62,161 bases of DNA from Sulfurimonas sp. (GTDB lineage: Bacteria; Campylobacterota; Campylobacteria; Campylobacterales; Sulfurimonadaceae), in NCBI GenBank assembly GCA_030949945.1, contig JAUZRZ010000070.1, positions 1-62,161 on the forward strand, in the 5' to 3' direction. The position numbers and the translations under genes were made by a program. This document shows, piece by piece, positions 18,813 to 28,051 of the stretch (position 1 is the stretch's first letter; each line of letters opens with the position of its first letter). The notes under the pieces are model-generated. The model searched no databases. It was not told the origin of the DNA and worked only from the letters and a program-made list of their open reading frames with translations.

Positions 18813-19918
18813 AAAACCTATTAACCCTTTTCTTATCGTTAGTTTTACTTGAGATTACTACATTGGCTTCTGATTTAAAAGACACTATCTCTTTTGGAGT
18901 AAACAGCTACAGTGACAATGCAGATGTTCAAGTCTATTCCCCAGAACTTGCAATCTTTAAAACACTCTCATCTAAATGGATGATAGGATTTAAAATGCGT
19001 ATTGATAGTATTACAGCTGCTAGTATTAGAAATGGAAGTAGTGGACAAACAGTCGATGCGGTAACTGGTGCATCAGCAAATGAAAACTTTTATGATGATA
19101 TACGTTATGCTCCAACACTTATGGCAACATACGAAGATGGTGATGATCTTCTCTCCTTTGGTGCATACTACTCAAGTGAGATTGATTATGAGGGTAAAGC
19201 TGTTTTTATGAACTATGTGAGACAACTAAATGAGCAAAACACTGCCATAGGAGTAGGTATTTCTACATCAGATGATAAGTGGAATCCTGTATTTAAAAGA
19301 GATCTGCCACGATATAATAGAAATGAGAGTAAGATAGACTTGTCTATTAACCAGCTTATCTCTCCAGTTTTTTCTATGCAAGCGGTTTACTCTCATATGT
19401 ATAGTGAAGGTTTTTTATCTTCACCATACCATTTTATTGCACAAGGGAATTTTTCAAAATTTGAGAACTATCCAAGTACAAGATCAGGAGATGCTTTTGC
19501 ACTCAAGGGAGTCTATATGTTAAATGATACTAATAGCATGAACCTCTCATATAGATACTATCAAGATGATTGGGATATATCTTCTCATACTATTAATGGG
19601 GAGCTTTTACATGACTTTAGTAAAGATTTTATCAGTGGTCTTAGGCTACGATACTACTCTCAGACAAAGGCAAATTTTGCTAAAGATATAGGAAGTTATA
19701 GCTTAACTGATGAATTTTTTGCAATTGACTATAGAATGAGTGCCTTTGATTCTTATACTATAGGTATTCCCTTTATTTATAAGCTTGAAGATGGCTCTAA
19801 AGTAACGGCAAGCATTGATTATTATCAAACGACAAATAATGAGTATATTAAAACTTGGTATGGTATTGATAGTTTAAGTGCAGTTTTTACAACACTAAAC
19901 TATAGTTTTGACTATTAG
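18803..19918 (+). CDS. DUF3570 outer-membrane barrel with a flavinylation-like motif
   Basis: About 371 residues: signal peptide (LFLSLVLLEITTLAS) followed by a beta-rich sequence of alternating residues to an aromatic end (TLNYSFDY), fitting an outer-membrane barrel. Near residue 85, after IDSITAASIRNGSSG, comes V-D-A-V-T-G-A-S-A (codons 19052-19078). D-x-x-[ST]-G-A-[ST] is the consensus in NqrC/RnfG-type proteins where ApbE links FMN to the Thr/Ser, so covalent FMN is a reasonable prediction. I choose ATG 18803 because AAGGAGG at 18789-18795 is seven bases before it; ATG 18797 would be one base away. No apbE gene lies in the window. Confidence 0.75.
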   Translation: MQIKNLLTLFLSLVLLEITTLASDLKDTISFGVNSYSDNADVQVYSPELAIFKTLSSKWMIGFKMRIDSITAASIRNGSSGQTVDAVTGASANENFYDDIRYAPTLMATYEDGDDLLSFGAYYSSEIDYEGKAVFMNYVRQLNEQNTAIGVGISTSDDKWNPVFKRDLPRYNRNESKIDLSINQLISPVFSMQAVYSHMYSEGFLSSPYHFIAQGNFSKFENYPSTRSGDAFALKGVYMLNDTNSMNLSYRYYQDDWDISSHTINGELLHDFSKDFISGLRLRYYSQTKANFAKDIGSYSLTDEFFAIDYRMSAFDSYTIGIPFIYKLEDGSKVTASIDYYQTTNNEYIKTWYGIDSLSAVFTTLNYSFDY

Positions 19919-19942
19919 TATAACTTTTTGACAAAACCTAAG

Positions 19943-19969
19943 AGAGCTTTGTTATCGTAACAAAGCTCT
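19943..19969. terminator. Bidirectional terminator
   Basis: A perfect 12-bp inverted repeat (AGAGCTTTGTTA / TAACAAAGCTCT) with a TCG loop, extended outward by CTAAG/CTTAG. It lies between two convergent stops (19918 and 19972), so it can serve both transcripts. Confidence 0.7.
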
Positions 19970-19971
19970 AC

Positions 19972-20355
19972 TTAGTTGTGCCTTTGGGTTAGTGCATTAA
20001 AAACACGTTTGTGAAATTCTGCTTCATCAGGAAGCTTTAGATTGGCTTCTCTTTGTTTCTCTCCCCAGACTGAATTTGGAAAAAAACTATCCTCTTTAAA
20101 TCTTGCCATAATATGAATATGTACACGGGGTAAGATATTTGCAAGTGATGCCATATTTATTTTATCAGGATGATAATAGTGCTGCATCTCATACTCTATA
20201 AGATCATATATCTCCCAAAGTTTTCTACGAAGACCAACTGGCACATCTCCTAACTCTTTATAAGGCTCTTTTGTAAAAATTTTTAGCCAAGGTATTTCAC
20301 TCTCTTGTTTTTCTACATAAAGACTAAAGTCTTCATAGATTATTTGATTTTTCAT
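19972..20355 (-). CDS. HIT-family (histidine triad) protein
   Basis: A 127-residue protein with the histidine-triad signature in PRVHIHIMARF (His-x-His-x-hydrophobic) preceded by PDKINMASLANIL, the usual strand-turn of HIT proteins. These enzymes hydrolyse or transfer nucleotides, often dinucleoside polyphosphates or AMP-linked compounds; the exact substrate is not shown. I start it at ATG 20355; frame upstream of this is read from the inserted inverted-repeat element and is not native. The element ends 13 bases before the start codon, so it has replaced the original promoter region. Confidence 0.75.
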   Translation of the reverse strand: MKNQIIYEDFSLYVEKQESEIPWLKIFTKEPYKELGDVPVGLRRKLWEIYDLIEYEMQHYYHPDKINMASLANILPRVHIHIMARFKEDSFFPNSVWGEKQREANLKLPDEAEFHKRVFNALTQRHN

Positions 20356-20367
20356 AATAATGCCTTC

Positions 20368-20637
20368 TAAGTACCTGGTCAAAAAGAATACCAACTATCA
20401 GCGAATAGAGAAATATTCTAGTGTTAGGCAGATTTTCGCAGAACTAGCTGGCTAATTCAAGGAAATCTAACGACACAATAGGATATTTCTCTATTCGCCC
20501 GTAGGGAAACCTAAAAAGATAACTACTGACTTCGTTAAAAGTACTCGAAGCTACTAGTAGCTCCTTCGCACTTTTGCCTTGCATTAGTCATCTTTTTAGG
20601 TTTCTGATAGTTGGTATTCTTTTTGACCAGGTACTTA
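20368..20637. mobile_element. MITE-like element with 34-bp perfect terminal inverted repeats
   Basis: The ends 20368-20401 and 20604-20637 are exact reverse complements over 34 bases, starting TAAGTACCTGGTCAAAAAGA. The outermost TA on both sides could be the target duplication typical of Tc1/IS630-type transposition. Inside are two more perfect stems: 20401-20416 with 20483-20498 (16 bp) and 20507-20520 with 20590-20603 (14 bp), each closing a further imperfectly paired arm, so the whole folds as a cross. It has no reading frame of its own. This accounts for most of the gene-free stretch 20356-20764. A non-autonomous transposon is the likeliest identity; it needs other copies to prove it. Confidence 0.6.
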
Positions 20638-20716
20638 TAATATTTGTATATTACTATTATAGCAAGTTTTTTATGATGATATAGAAGAGGTTTTTAAAAA
20701 ATTGTGTGAGAAGGAT

Positions 20717-20740
20717 AAGAGTGACATAATTGCCACTCTT
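20717..20740 (-). terminator. Possible terminator of the DEAD-box helicase gene
   Basis: A 7-bp stem (AAGAGTG / CACTCTT) with a ten-base loop, 25 bases past the helicase stop. On the minus strand a T-rich tract follows only about 17 bases later, so it is not a textbook terminator. Confidence 0.35.
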
Positions 20741-20764
20741 ATAAATGTAGTAAATAAATTAGAT

Positions 20765-22327
20765 TTAGTCTCTGTTGCCTTTATAGCCACCAGAACTTCT
20801 TCCTCCAGAACGGTTTCTATCACCGCCACCACCTGAACGATTTCTATCTCCACCTTCACGGTTTCCACGGTAACCACCACCGCCACCTGAACGAGGCTTG
20901 TTACCACGGTAACCACCGCCTCTACCACCACGACCACGGCCACCACCGCCGCCACGTTGTGCAGCACGAGCTAAAATAGCATCAAGTTTATCAGCAGGAA
21001 TACCAATATTAGCAGGACCTTTAATGTCTTGTTTGTCAAGAATCATAGAAATCAGTTTGTACATGATTTGTTCTTCATCTATATCTTCTTTTAGACGGTC
21101 AAGAATTTTGTGTGCTTCATCGTAAATATGTTGATCTTCAATAGTTTTTACCATTTTATCAACAGTGTTACTTCTTAAATCATTTTTACTTGGAACAAAA
21201 GCATGGCTCATTGAAGTTCCAACTTTTTGTTTAATACGCTGTAGCTCTTTGAACTCCATCGGAGTAAGAAGAGTTATCGCTTTACCCTTAGTACCAGCAC
21301 GACCTGTTCTACCGATACGGTGTACATAAGACTCAGGGTCAAATGGAATATGGTAGTTGAAAACATGAGAAATATTACTTACATGGATACCACGAGCAGC
21401 AACATCTGTAGCTACAAGTACATCTATTTGATTGCTTTTAAAACTCTTAATCACATTTTCGCGTTGGCGTTGCTCCATATCTCCATGAAGACCATTTGCA
21501 GAGTAACCTGCTTTACTTAGTACATTTGAGAGTCTATCAACTTCAGATTTTGTTCTACAAAATACAACTGATTTTGTACTAGCTTCAGAATCCATAAGAC
21601 GGATGATAGCATCATCTCTTTCATGCTCGTCTATTACATAATAGGCTTGATCAATATCTATATTTGTAGTTTCACCCTTAGTGATAGAGATAAATTCTGG
21701 ATCTTTTAAAATTCTACTTGCAAGCGTTTTAATTGGTGCTGGCATAGTAGCTGAAAAAAGAAGTGTTTGACGCTGTTTTGGTAGGTAAGAAAATATTTCA
21801 TTAATATCATCTAAAAATCCCATATCTAGCATCTCATCAGCTTCATCAAGTACAACTAAGTTTGGTGCGAAGTCTGGTAACATTCCACGTTTAAGGATGT
21901 CTAACATACGTCCTGGTGTTGCTACAACAACTGAAGCACCACGAGCAATAAGGTCGAGTTGGCGTTTGTATGAACTACCACCATAAACTGTAACAGTTTT
22001 AGCATTTAAGTTTCTACCGTATTTGAAAATTTCATCACTTACTTGTGTTGCTAATTCGCGAGTTGGTGTTATAACTAACATCTCAACTGAACCATCCATT
22101 TTCATGTTATGAAGTGCTGGAAGACTAAACGCAGCTGTTTTACCAGTACCTGTGTGTGCTTGACCAACCATATCTTTTCCAGCAATAACTACTGGAATTG
22201 CTTGTGCTTGAATAGGTGAAGGAGTTGTAAAACCAGCATATTTAACACTTTGTAATAACTCTTTTTTTAAACCTAACTCATCAAATGTGAGTGTTTTTTC
22301 TTCTGTTGTTTGTGCATTTTCTTGCAT
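20765..22327 (-). CDS. DEAD-box ATP-dependent RNA helicase with Gly/Arg-rich tail
   Basis: About 520 residues. All helicase motifs are present: Q motif (PSPIQAQAIP), GQAHTGTGKTAAF, PTRELATQ, VLDEADEMLDMGF, SAT, and HRIGRTGRAG. After a linker region comes a C-terminal tail from about residue 445 rich in RGG, YRGN and GGGG, which binds RNA loosely. Such proteins (RhlE/CsdA/DeaD types) remodel structured RNA in ribosome assembly or mRNA decay, often in the cold. Two adjoining ATGs exist at 22330 and 22327; the second has the better distance to AAAGGA. Confidence 0.93.
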   Translation of the reverse strand: MQENAQTTEEKTLTFDELGLKKELLQSVKYAGFTTPSPIQAQAIPVVIAGKDMVGQAHTGTGKTAAFSLPALHNMKMDGSVEMLVITPTRELATQVSDEIFKYGRNLNAKTVTVYGGSSYKRQLDLIARGASVVVATPGRMLDILKRGMLPDFAPNLVVLDEADEMLDMGFLDDINEIFSYLPKQRQTLLFSATMPAPIKTLASRILKDPEFISITKGETTNIDIDQAYYVIDEHERDDAIIRLMDSEASTKSVVFCRTKSEVDRLSNVLSKAGYSANGLHGDMEQRQRENVIKSFKSNQIDVLVATDVAARGIHVSNISHVFNYHIPFDPESYVHRIGRTGRAGTKGKAITLLTPMEFKELQRIKQKVGTSMSHAFVPSKNDLRSNTVDKMVKTIEDQHIYDEAHKILDRLKEDIDEEQIMYKLISMILDKQDIKGPANIGIPADKLDAILARAAQRGGGGGRGRGGRGGGYRGNKPRSGGGGGYRGNREGGDRNRSGGGGDRNRSGGRSSGGYKGNRD

Positions 22328-22493
22328 CATGATCCTTTTATATAAGGAGATGATACAAGTTGCATTTAGCTATTTGCTTTTGCAGGCATCTTCCCCTTAA
22401 GTATTTCGCGAATTATACCTAAATTTATATATGATAAAGTTAAAGCAAACCATATTTGTTATAAGTTAAGTTTGTAGTGCTACATAAATAGTG

Positions 22494-22499
22494 TATAAT
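22494..22499 (+). promoter_or_regulatory. -10 box for rmuC
   Basis: TATAAT with GTG just before it, 31 bases upstream of the rmuC start, in the gap between two divergent genes. Placement and sequence fit a housekeeping promoter. Confidence 0.5.
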
Positions 22500-22530
22500 C
22501 TACAGAATTAATTACATATAGGACATTTAT

Positions 22531-23774
22531 ATGACATTTGATATTTATTTAGGCTTATCTATTCTCTCCTTTTCTTTGTTCCTTTTTATGATATATATCT
22601 ATTTTCAACTAAAAACAAAATATGAACTTTTAGAAGATGATAATCGTGATGCAAGTGAAAGAATCAAAAACCTTGAACTCCAATATGCAGTTTTACAGAC
22701 TCGTTATGAAGAGGAGAAAAAAACATCTTCACAAAAGTTGAGTCTGCTTCAAGGGGCAAAAGATGAACTCTCAAATGAGTTTAAGACTTTAGCAAACAAA
22801 ATCTTTGAAGATAAGTCTAAACAATTTAGCACAAGAAGTAAAGAGCAGTTAGAATTGATGCTACAGCCATTTCGAGAGCAGATAACAAATTTTTCCACTC
22901 AAACAAAAGAGCAGTTCTTAACACACTCAAAAGAGACATATTTACTCAAAGATGAACTTCCTGCGTTTAAAACAGATGAACGACCAACTCTCAAGTGATG
23001 CTATTAACCTCACAAAAGCACTCAAAGGGGAGAATAAAACGCAGGGCAACTGGGGTGAGATAGTTTTAGAAAATATATTAGAACAATCAGGTTTGCGTGA
23101 GGGTGTTGAGTATGAACTCCAAGCAACACTCAAATCACAAGAGGGTAAAAGTTATAGGCCTGATGTTATTATTCATATGCCTCAAAAACGCGACATTATC
23201 ATTGACTCTAAGGTATCTCTTGTGGCTTATGAGCGTTTTATGAGTGGAGAGCTTGAGAGTGAGAAACTACAAGCACTTAAAGAGCATATTTTAAGTATAA
23301 AGTCTCATGTTAAAGGTTTAAGTGAGAAAAAGTATGAAAAACTCGAAGGGGTAAATAGCTTAGACTTTCGTCTTACTATTTATGCCTATAGAAGGAGCAT
23401 TTTTACTTGCACTTGAAGAGGATGGTGAGTTTTTTAAATCTGCTTATGAGAAAAATATTTTGGTGGTATCTCCATCCACACTGCTAGTAACATTGCGAAC
23501 GATAGAACATATTTGGCGAACCGAGCACCAAGAGGAACATGCTAAAAAGATAGCTAAAGAGGCTGAAGATATGTATGATAAGCTTGTGGGTTTTGTGGAT
23601 GAGATGCAAAAGATTGGTCTCTATTTAGATAAGGCTCAAAGTTCCTATGAGACTTCTATGAATAGACTCAAAACTGGTCGAGGAAATGTGATTAAAAGAG
23701 CAGAAAACATAGTAAAACTTGGAGTAAAACCAAAAAAAATCCTCTCTATTTCAAGTGAGGATAGTGAGGATTAA
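22531..23774 (+). pseudogene. rmuC: RmuC-family DNA recombination protein, frame disrupted
   Basis: Joined, about 410 residues: an N-terminal membrane anchor (LSILSFSLFLFMIYIYF), a coiled coil, then the RmuC nuclease-like domain with GNWGEIVLENILEQSGLREG, YRPDVIIHMPQKRDIIIDSK and FMPIEGAFLLALEED. RmuC limits inversions at short inverted repeats and has a PD-(D/E)xK-like fold. Frames change near 22965 and at an extra C at 23369 (DFVLLFMPIEG is restored by removing it). Catalytic region residues are intact, so the breaks are likely sequence errors. Confidence 0.85.
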
Positions 23775-23788
23775 AGTGAGTTTTTGCT

Positions 23789-24001
23789 ATGATACTTAAC
23801 ATGAAGATACAAACACAATACCACTATGAAAAAACATGGACAGAGACTACAGAAAAAGACCTACTTCGTATGATTGAAGAGGAGATAGGTGATGCAGATC
23901 CAAAGGGGACACTCGCTTATGTTAAAGAAGCCCTGAGAGATGCAAAAGTAATTAGTGTTGGTTCATGTAAGTTTAGAGAGAAAAGGGATACAAATGTTTA
24001 A
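23789..24001 (+). CDS. Small conserved-looking protein of unknown function
   Basis: A 70-residue charged protein (MKIQTQYHYEKTWTETTEKD onward) with predicted helices, SVGSCKFREK near the end and no signal peptide or membrane segment. A second possible start is ATG 23801. Its stop overlaps the start of the DoxX gene by eight bases, suggesting co-translation. I do not recognise the family. Confidence 0.5.
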   Translation: MILNMKIQTQYHYEKTWTETTEKDLLRMIEEEIGDADPKGTLAYVKEALRDAKVISVGSCKFREKRDTNV

Positions 24002-24380
24002 CAATGCAGAACTTGCAAAATTACTATTACGACTTAGTGTTGGTGTTTTGATACTTTTTCATGGTGTTCATAAAGTGATACATGGTGTAAGTGGGGTGAA
24101 GGGAATGCTAAACAGTGCAGGACTTCCTGAGTTTCTTGCTTATGGCGTTTATGTTGGTGAGGTAGTTGCTCCTATCTTTATCATATTAGGTTTATATGCT
24201 CGCCTTGCTTCAATAGTACTTGGCATAAATATGCTTATGGCAATTTTTTTAGCTTATGGATTTTCATTTTCACTGGCAAAATATGGTGGTCTAGCTATGG
24301 AGTCTCCACTAATTTTTTTCATTATGTCTATATTGATAGTGCTACTAGGTAGTGGTAAATACAGTGTGAATAATAAGTAG
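23994..24380 (+). CDS. DoxX-family inner-membrane protein
   Basis: A 128-residue protein with four membrane helices and the DoxX pattern: LLLRLSVGVLILFHGVHKV, GMLNSAGLPEFLAYGVYVGE, and GLYARLASIVLGINML. DoxX proteins are linked to quinone- or thiol-related redox functions in various organisms; the role here is not clear. I start at ATG 23994 because the sequence before it belongs to the overlapping upstream gene. The hybrid kinase begins directly after its stop. Confidence 0.8.
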   Translation: MFNNAELAKLLLRLSVGVLILFHGVHKVIHGVSGVKGMLNSAGLPEFLAYGVYVGEVVAPIFIILGLYARLASIVLGINMLMAIFLAYGFSFSLAKYGGLAMESPLIFFIMSILIVLLGSGKYSVNNK

Positions 24381-27173
24381 ATGCGAAGAGTTATGCAAAA
24401 TAATAAGTATGTTAAATGGTACCAATCATTAGTTTTTAAGTTTACACTTATTCTAACTCTTTTATCTATCCTTCCTCTTTTTATTATTTCGTATAATAAC
24501 TATATAGATACGACAGAGAGTATAAAAGAGCAAACTTATAAAGATATAGAGCAGAATATAATGTTACAAAATAAGTTTCTTCTTAATTGGTTTGATTACC
24601 GAAAAATTGATATACAAAACTTATCTCAAAGTAGTAATACAGTTGAACTTATGGAAGAGATTTTATATACTTTTAAAAAAAGAGCTATGCCACTTGAAGA
24701 GTTTGCACAAAGTGCATATTATTTTTCTTCTACAATTGATAAAGAGAGTGATTTACGACGCTTTGCATATGATTATAAATATATAGTTGATGTTTATTTA
24801 ATCGACTTAGATGGAAACATACTCTACTCAAATGAAGCTACTTCAGATTTTGGTACTTCATTAATGACAGGTCCCTACAAAGATACAAAGTTTGCGAATG
24901 CTTTTAGAGCAACGATTAATGACAAAAAACTACACTTCTCAGATTTGGAACATTATATGCCTACAGGGAATGATGTAGTTGGTTTTTTAACAGCCCCTAT
25001 TATTGATGAAGAGAGGTTAAATATTGGTGTATTAGCTATACAAATTCGTTTAGATAAAATTTATGCACTTTTTCAAGAGAGTACACTTTTAGAAAAAGGA
25101 ATGATACAAACATATTTAGTTGGTATGGATGGACTTTTGCGTAGTCCACTTGGAAATGACACTTCAAAAATTCTTAAAACAAAAATACATACAGAGCAGT
25201 TTGACTTATGGAAAAAAAAGCATGTAAGTGATAGGGAGATAAATAAGAACCAAAAAGAACATGTTTTTATGTATAAAGATCCTTTCAATAAAGATGTGTT
25301 TGGGATTCATCATGATATTGATATTTTAGGTGTTCATTGGGCTATTATCTCAGAGGCAGACGCGATAATAATTACTCATATGAAAGCAGAGATAATTAAT
25401 AAAACGCTACTTGTTACCTTTATGCTGTTTATGGCAATTGTAGTTGTTGTGAGACTACTATATAGGTATTTAGTAGAGCCGATTTTGAACTTAATAGAAC
25501 AAGTAAAAAGATTTGAAGATGGTGATAGAGAGGTCAAAATAAAAATAGACTCTCAAAATGAGATAGGGGCACTCTCTGAATACTTTTGTGAGATGGTAGA
25601 GACCATAAAAAAAGATGAACTAGCCTTGCTTCAAGCTAAAGTAATGCTAGAGGAGAGCATGCAAGTCAAGTCAGAGTTTTTTGCGAGTATGTCTCATGAG
25701 ATTAGAACACCTATGAATGGTATTATCGGGATGTTGGGCTTGTTGCTAAAAACTAAGCTCAGCCAAACGCAGCATCATCAAGCTTACCTTGCACAAACAA
25801 GTGCACAGGCTCTTTTAAACCTAATCAATGATATTTTAGATTTTTCAAAATTTGAGGCAAATAAGTTGGAGTTAGAGTGTAAACCTTTTAACTTACGTGA
25901 TGATTTTGGTGATTTTGCTGAAGCTATTGCATTTAAAGCACAAGAAAAAGGTGTAGATGTTATCTTAGATCTTAAAGATATGAGTTTACAAACAGTGGTG
26001 GCTGATGCATATAGAATAAAACAAATTCTTAACAACTTAGTGGGTAATGCTATAAAGTTTACTCATGAAGGGTATGTACTACTTCGTAGCTCATTAGTCA
26101 TACTAGATAAAGAGAATGCACGACTCAAAATAGTTCTTGAAGATACAGGAATCGGTATAGCACAAGATAAGATAAGTAAGTTGTTTGACTCTTTTTCTCA
26201 AGTAGATAGCTCAACTACAAGAAAATATGGTGGAACGGGACTCGGTCTTGCAATAGTAAAAAAACTTGTTGAAATTATGGATGGAACTATTGAAGTGACT
26301 TCTATAGAAAGTGTAGGAACTAAGGTAAGTTTAGACATAGCAGTAAAACTTGAAGAAAATACTCCTGAAGTTCTACCTGATGTGGAAGTAATAGGTAAAA
26401 AAGTGCTTATTTTAGACAAGAGTCAAAAGAGTGCAGAGGTCTTAGCTGAGCAGCTAAAACACTGGGGTATGATAGTTGATTGTGTTGAGGTAGGTGGAGA
26501 AGAGTATGATATTATTTTTATTGCTAAAGATGAAAATGCTATGGCTTTAGGGGAGTCTTTGCATTTAAAATATATAAATGCAAGATTTATTCTTATGACC
26601 TCTTTAGCTGAAACAACAAATGTCCAAGAGTATATGAAGTCTGTGTATGATACTCACTTTCCACAGCCCACTACTACGCAAGATATTTTTAAAGCTCTTG
26701 ATACACTAAAGAGTACCTATAGTCCTGATAGCGTTTATGAAGTCCAAGAAGAGAGTGAAAAATCAGAGTTCAAGAAAGATACTAAGATTTTACTCGTAGA
26801 TGACAATAAGGTTAACCAACTCGTTGCTTTAGGTCTGCTAGAAGAGTTAGGGCTTGATGCAGATACAGCGAATAATGGTCTCCAAGCGATAAAGGCGGTA
26901 GAGGATGCAGGGTCTGAGCCTTATGAGATAATATTTATGGACTGTCAAATGCCTGAGATGGATGGTTATGATGCAACGCGAGCACTTAAAAGTGGCGAAC
27001 ATGGCGAAGATGTGAAAAATATTCCTATTATCGCGATGACAGCAAATGCGATGGAGGGTGATAAAGAGAAGTGTTTTGCAAGTGGGATGGATGACTATAT
27101 AAGTAAGCCAATAGACCCAGCAGTTCTTGAAGAGATACTCAAAAATATCTACTTTAAGGATGTCTCACTTTGA
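24381..27173 (+). CDS. Hybrid sensor histidine kinase (sensor-HAMP-HisKA-HATPase-REC)
   Basis: A 930-residue kinase. Order: first membrane helix (about 15-37), a large periplasmic sensor of about 290 residues with dCache features ([20 protein letters not shown]), second helix (about 335-357), HAMP ([13 protein letters not shown]), HisKA with [16 protein letters not shown] (His about residue 437), HATPase with [21 protein letters not shown] and [13 protein letters not shown], a degenerate receiver (about 675-790) and a normal receiver at the end (LLVDDNK, acceptor in [10 protein letters not shown], Lys in YISKPID). It would pass phosphate inside itself and on to an unseen Hpt protein or regulator. 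Its last 20 bases overlap the convergent PssA-like gene. Confidence 0.92.
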   Translation: MRRVMQNNKYVKWYQSLVFKFTLILTLLSILPLFIISYNNYIDTTESIKEQTYKDIEQNIMLQNKFLLNWFDYRKIDIQNLSQSSNTVELMEEILYTFKKRAMPLEEFAQSAYYFSSTIDKESDLRRFAYDYKYIVDVYLIDLDGNILYSNEATSDFGTSLMTGPYKDTKFANAFRATINDKKLHFSDLEHYMPTGNDVVGFLTAPIIDEERLNIGVLAIQIRLDKIYALFQESTLLEKGMIQTYLVGMDGLLRSPLGNDTSKILKTKIHTEQFDLWKKKHVSDREINKNQKEHVFMYKDPFNKDVFGIHHDIDILGVHWAIISEADAIIITHMKAEIINKTLLVTFMLFMAIVVVVRLLYRYLVEPILNLIEQVKRFEDGDREVKIKIDSQNEIGALSEYFCEMVETIKKDELALLQAKVMLEESMQVKSEFFASMSHEIRTPMNGIIGMLGLLLKTKLSQTQHHQAYLAQTSAQALLNLINDILDFSKFEANKLELECKPFNLRDDFGDFAEAIAFKAQEKGVDVILDLKDMSLQTVVADAYRIKQILNNLVGNAIKFTHEGYVLLRSSLVILDKENARLKIVLEDTGIGIAQDKISKLFDSFSQVDSSTTRKYGGTGLGLAIVKKLVEIMDGTIEVTSIESVGTKVSLDIAVKLEENTPEVLPDVEVIGKKVLILDKSQKSAEVLAEQLKHWGMIVDCVEVGGEEYDIIFIAKDENAMALGESLHLKYINARFILMTSLAETTNVQEYMKSVYDTHFPQPTTTQDIFKALDTLKSTYSPDSVYEVQEESEKSEFKKDTKILLVDDNKVNQLVALGLLEELGLDADTANNGLQAIKAVEDAGSEPYEIIFMDCQMPEMDGYDATRALKSGEHGEDVKNIPIIAMTANAMEGDKEKCFASGMDDYISKPIDPAVLEEILKNIYFKDVSL

Positions 27174-27711
27174 GTTTGGAGTTTAAACTCCAGCCGATGA
27201 TAAGCATAAATAAGATAACTGCATAAGCGGGTAAGAGTTCATAAGAATTTGTAAGGTACACAAGCCAGAGTAAGATAGCACCAAGAGGTGTTGGAACACC
27301 AGTAAAGTACTTATCAACTTCTCCCGCATCTGCATTTAGGTTGAAATGGATAAGGCGACGAAGCCCAGAGATAACATAATAGACACTAGCAATAGAAGCA
27401 ACTATTAAAAGTGTTGCATCAAGGTGTGGTGCATATACTGCTTGAAATATTAAAAAGACAGGCACAAGTACAAAACTTAAAAAGTCTGCAAAACTATCAA
27501 GCTGAACACCGAACTCATTACTTAGTTTATATTTACGTGCAATTTTACCATCAAAAATATCAAATGCACCCCCAACCCATGCAAGCAGTATAGCTAGTGT
27601 AAAGTTGTTTTGAGTGATGAAGTATGTAGCCATAAGACCTGCTGTAATGTTTACAAAGGTAAAAAGATTTGCTAGGTTAAAATGCGAAGATGGTGTCCAT
27701 AAAAAGTTCAT
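27154..27711 (-). CDS. pssA: CDP-alcohol phosphatidyltransferase, PssA-like
   Basis: A 185-residue integral membrane enzyme. It has the CDP-alcohol motif D-x2-D-G-x2-A-R-x8-G-x3-D-x3-D in [20 protein letters not shown] (continuing QLDSFADF), four or more membrane helices, and the [11 protein letters not shown] segment typical of phosphatidylserine synthases of this type. It would make phosphatidylserine from CDP-diacylglycerol and serine, the precursor of phosphatidylethanolamine. Length is short for PssA but usual for this subgroup. Converges on the hybrid kinase with a 20-base overlap. Confidence 0.8.
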   Translation of the reverse strand: MNFLWTPSSHFNLANLFTFVNITAGLMATYFITQNNFTLAILLAWVGGAFDIFDGKIARKYKLSNEFGVQLDSFADFLSFVLVPVFLIFQAVYAPHLDATLLIVASIASVYYVISGLRRLIHFNLNADAGEVDKYFTGVPTPLGAILLWLVYLTNSYELLPAYAVILFMLIIGWSLNSKLKVRHP

Positions 27712-27779
27712 ATATGCCTCTATTTATTAATATTTTGTATTATATCGAAATAAATAATGCAATTAAAGCTACTCTTTAA

Positions 27780-27799
27780 TTGATAATGATTATAATTCT
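27780..27799 (+). promoter_or_regulatory. Fur-box-like operator before feoAB
   Basis: TTGATAATGATTATAATTCT matches the Fur consensus (GATAATGATAATCATTATC) at most positions, with an imperfect inverted repeat of GATAAT. It lies 24-44 bases before feoA, where Fur bound to iron would block transcription. Iron control of feoAB is well known in other bacteria. Confidence 0.6.
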
Positions 27800-27823
27800 A
27801 AAAAATTTACTCAAAGAATATTT

Positions 27824-28051
27824 ATGAAAACATTACTAGATTGTAAAAAAGCCTGCAAAGTTAAAGTACTGAAGTTAAACACTAAGGGTGACCTCAAACA
27901 GAGACTTATCTCTTTTGGTATAATGAAAGAGGCAATACTTGAAGTTATAGAGTATGCTCCAGCAAAAAGTACCATAGAGATAAAAGTTGGAAAGATGCGG
28001 ATTGCACTCAGAGCGCAAGAGGCTGAACTTATAGAGGTAGAAAAAATATGA
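27824..28051 (+). CDS. feoA: Ferrous-iron transport protein FeoA
   Basis: A 75-residue SH3-like protein of the FeoA family, with LKQRLISFGIMKEAILEVIE and IEIKVGKMRIALRAQEAELI. FeoA is a small cytoplasmic helper of the FeoB pump. Its stop overlaps the feoB start in an ATGA arrangement, so the two are translated together. A Fur-like box lies upstream. Confidence 0.9.
   Translation: MKTLLDCKKACKVKVLKLNTKGDLKQRLISFGIMKEAILEVIEYAPAKSTIEIKVGKMRIALRAQEAELIEVEKI

Noticed and set aside
20671..20967. Val-rich open frame overlapping the end of the DEAD-box helicase gene
   Set aside because: It is a shifted reading of the GGN/CGN-rich tail of the helicase, with odd composition and no ribosome site.
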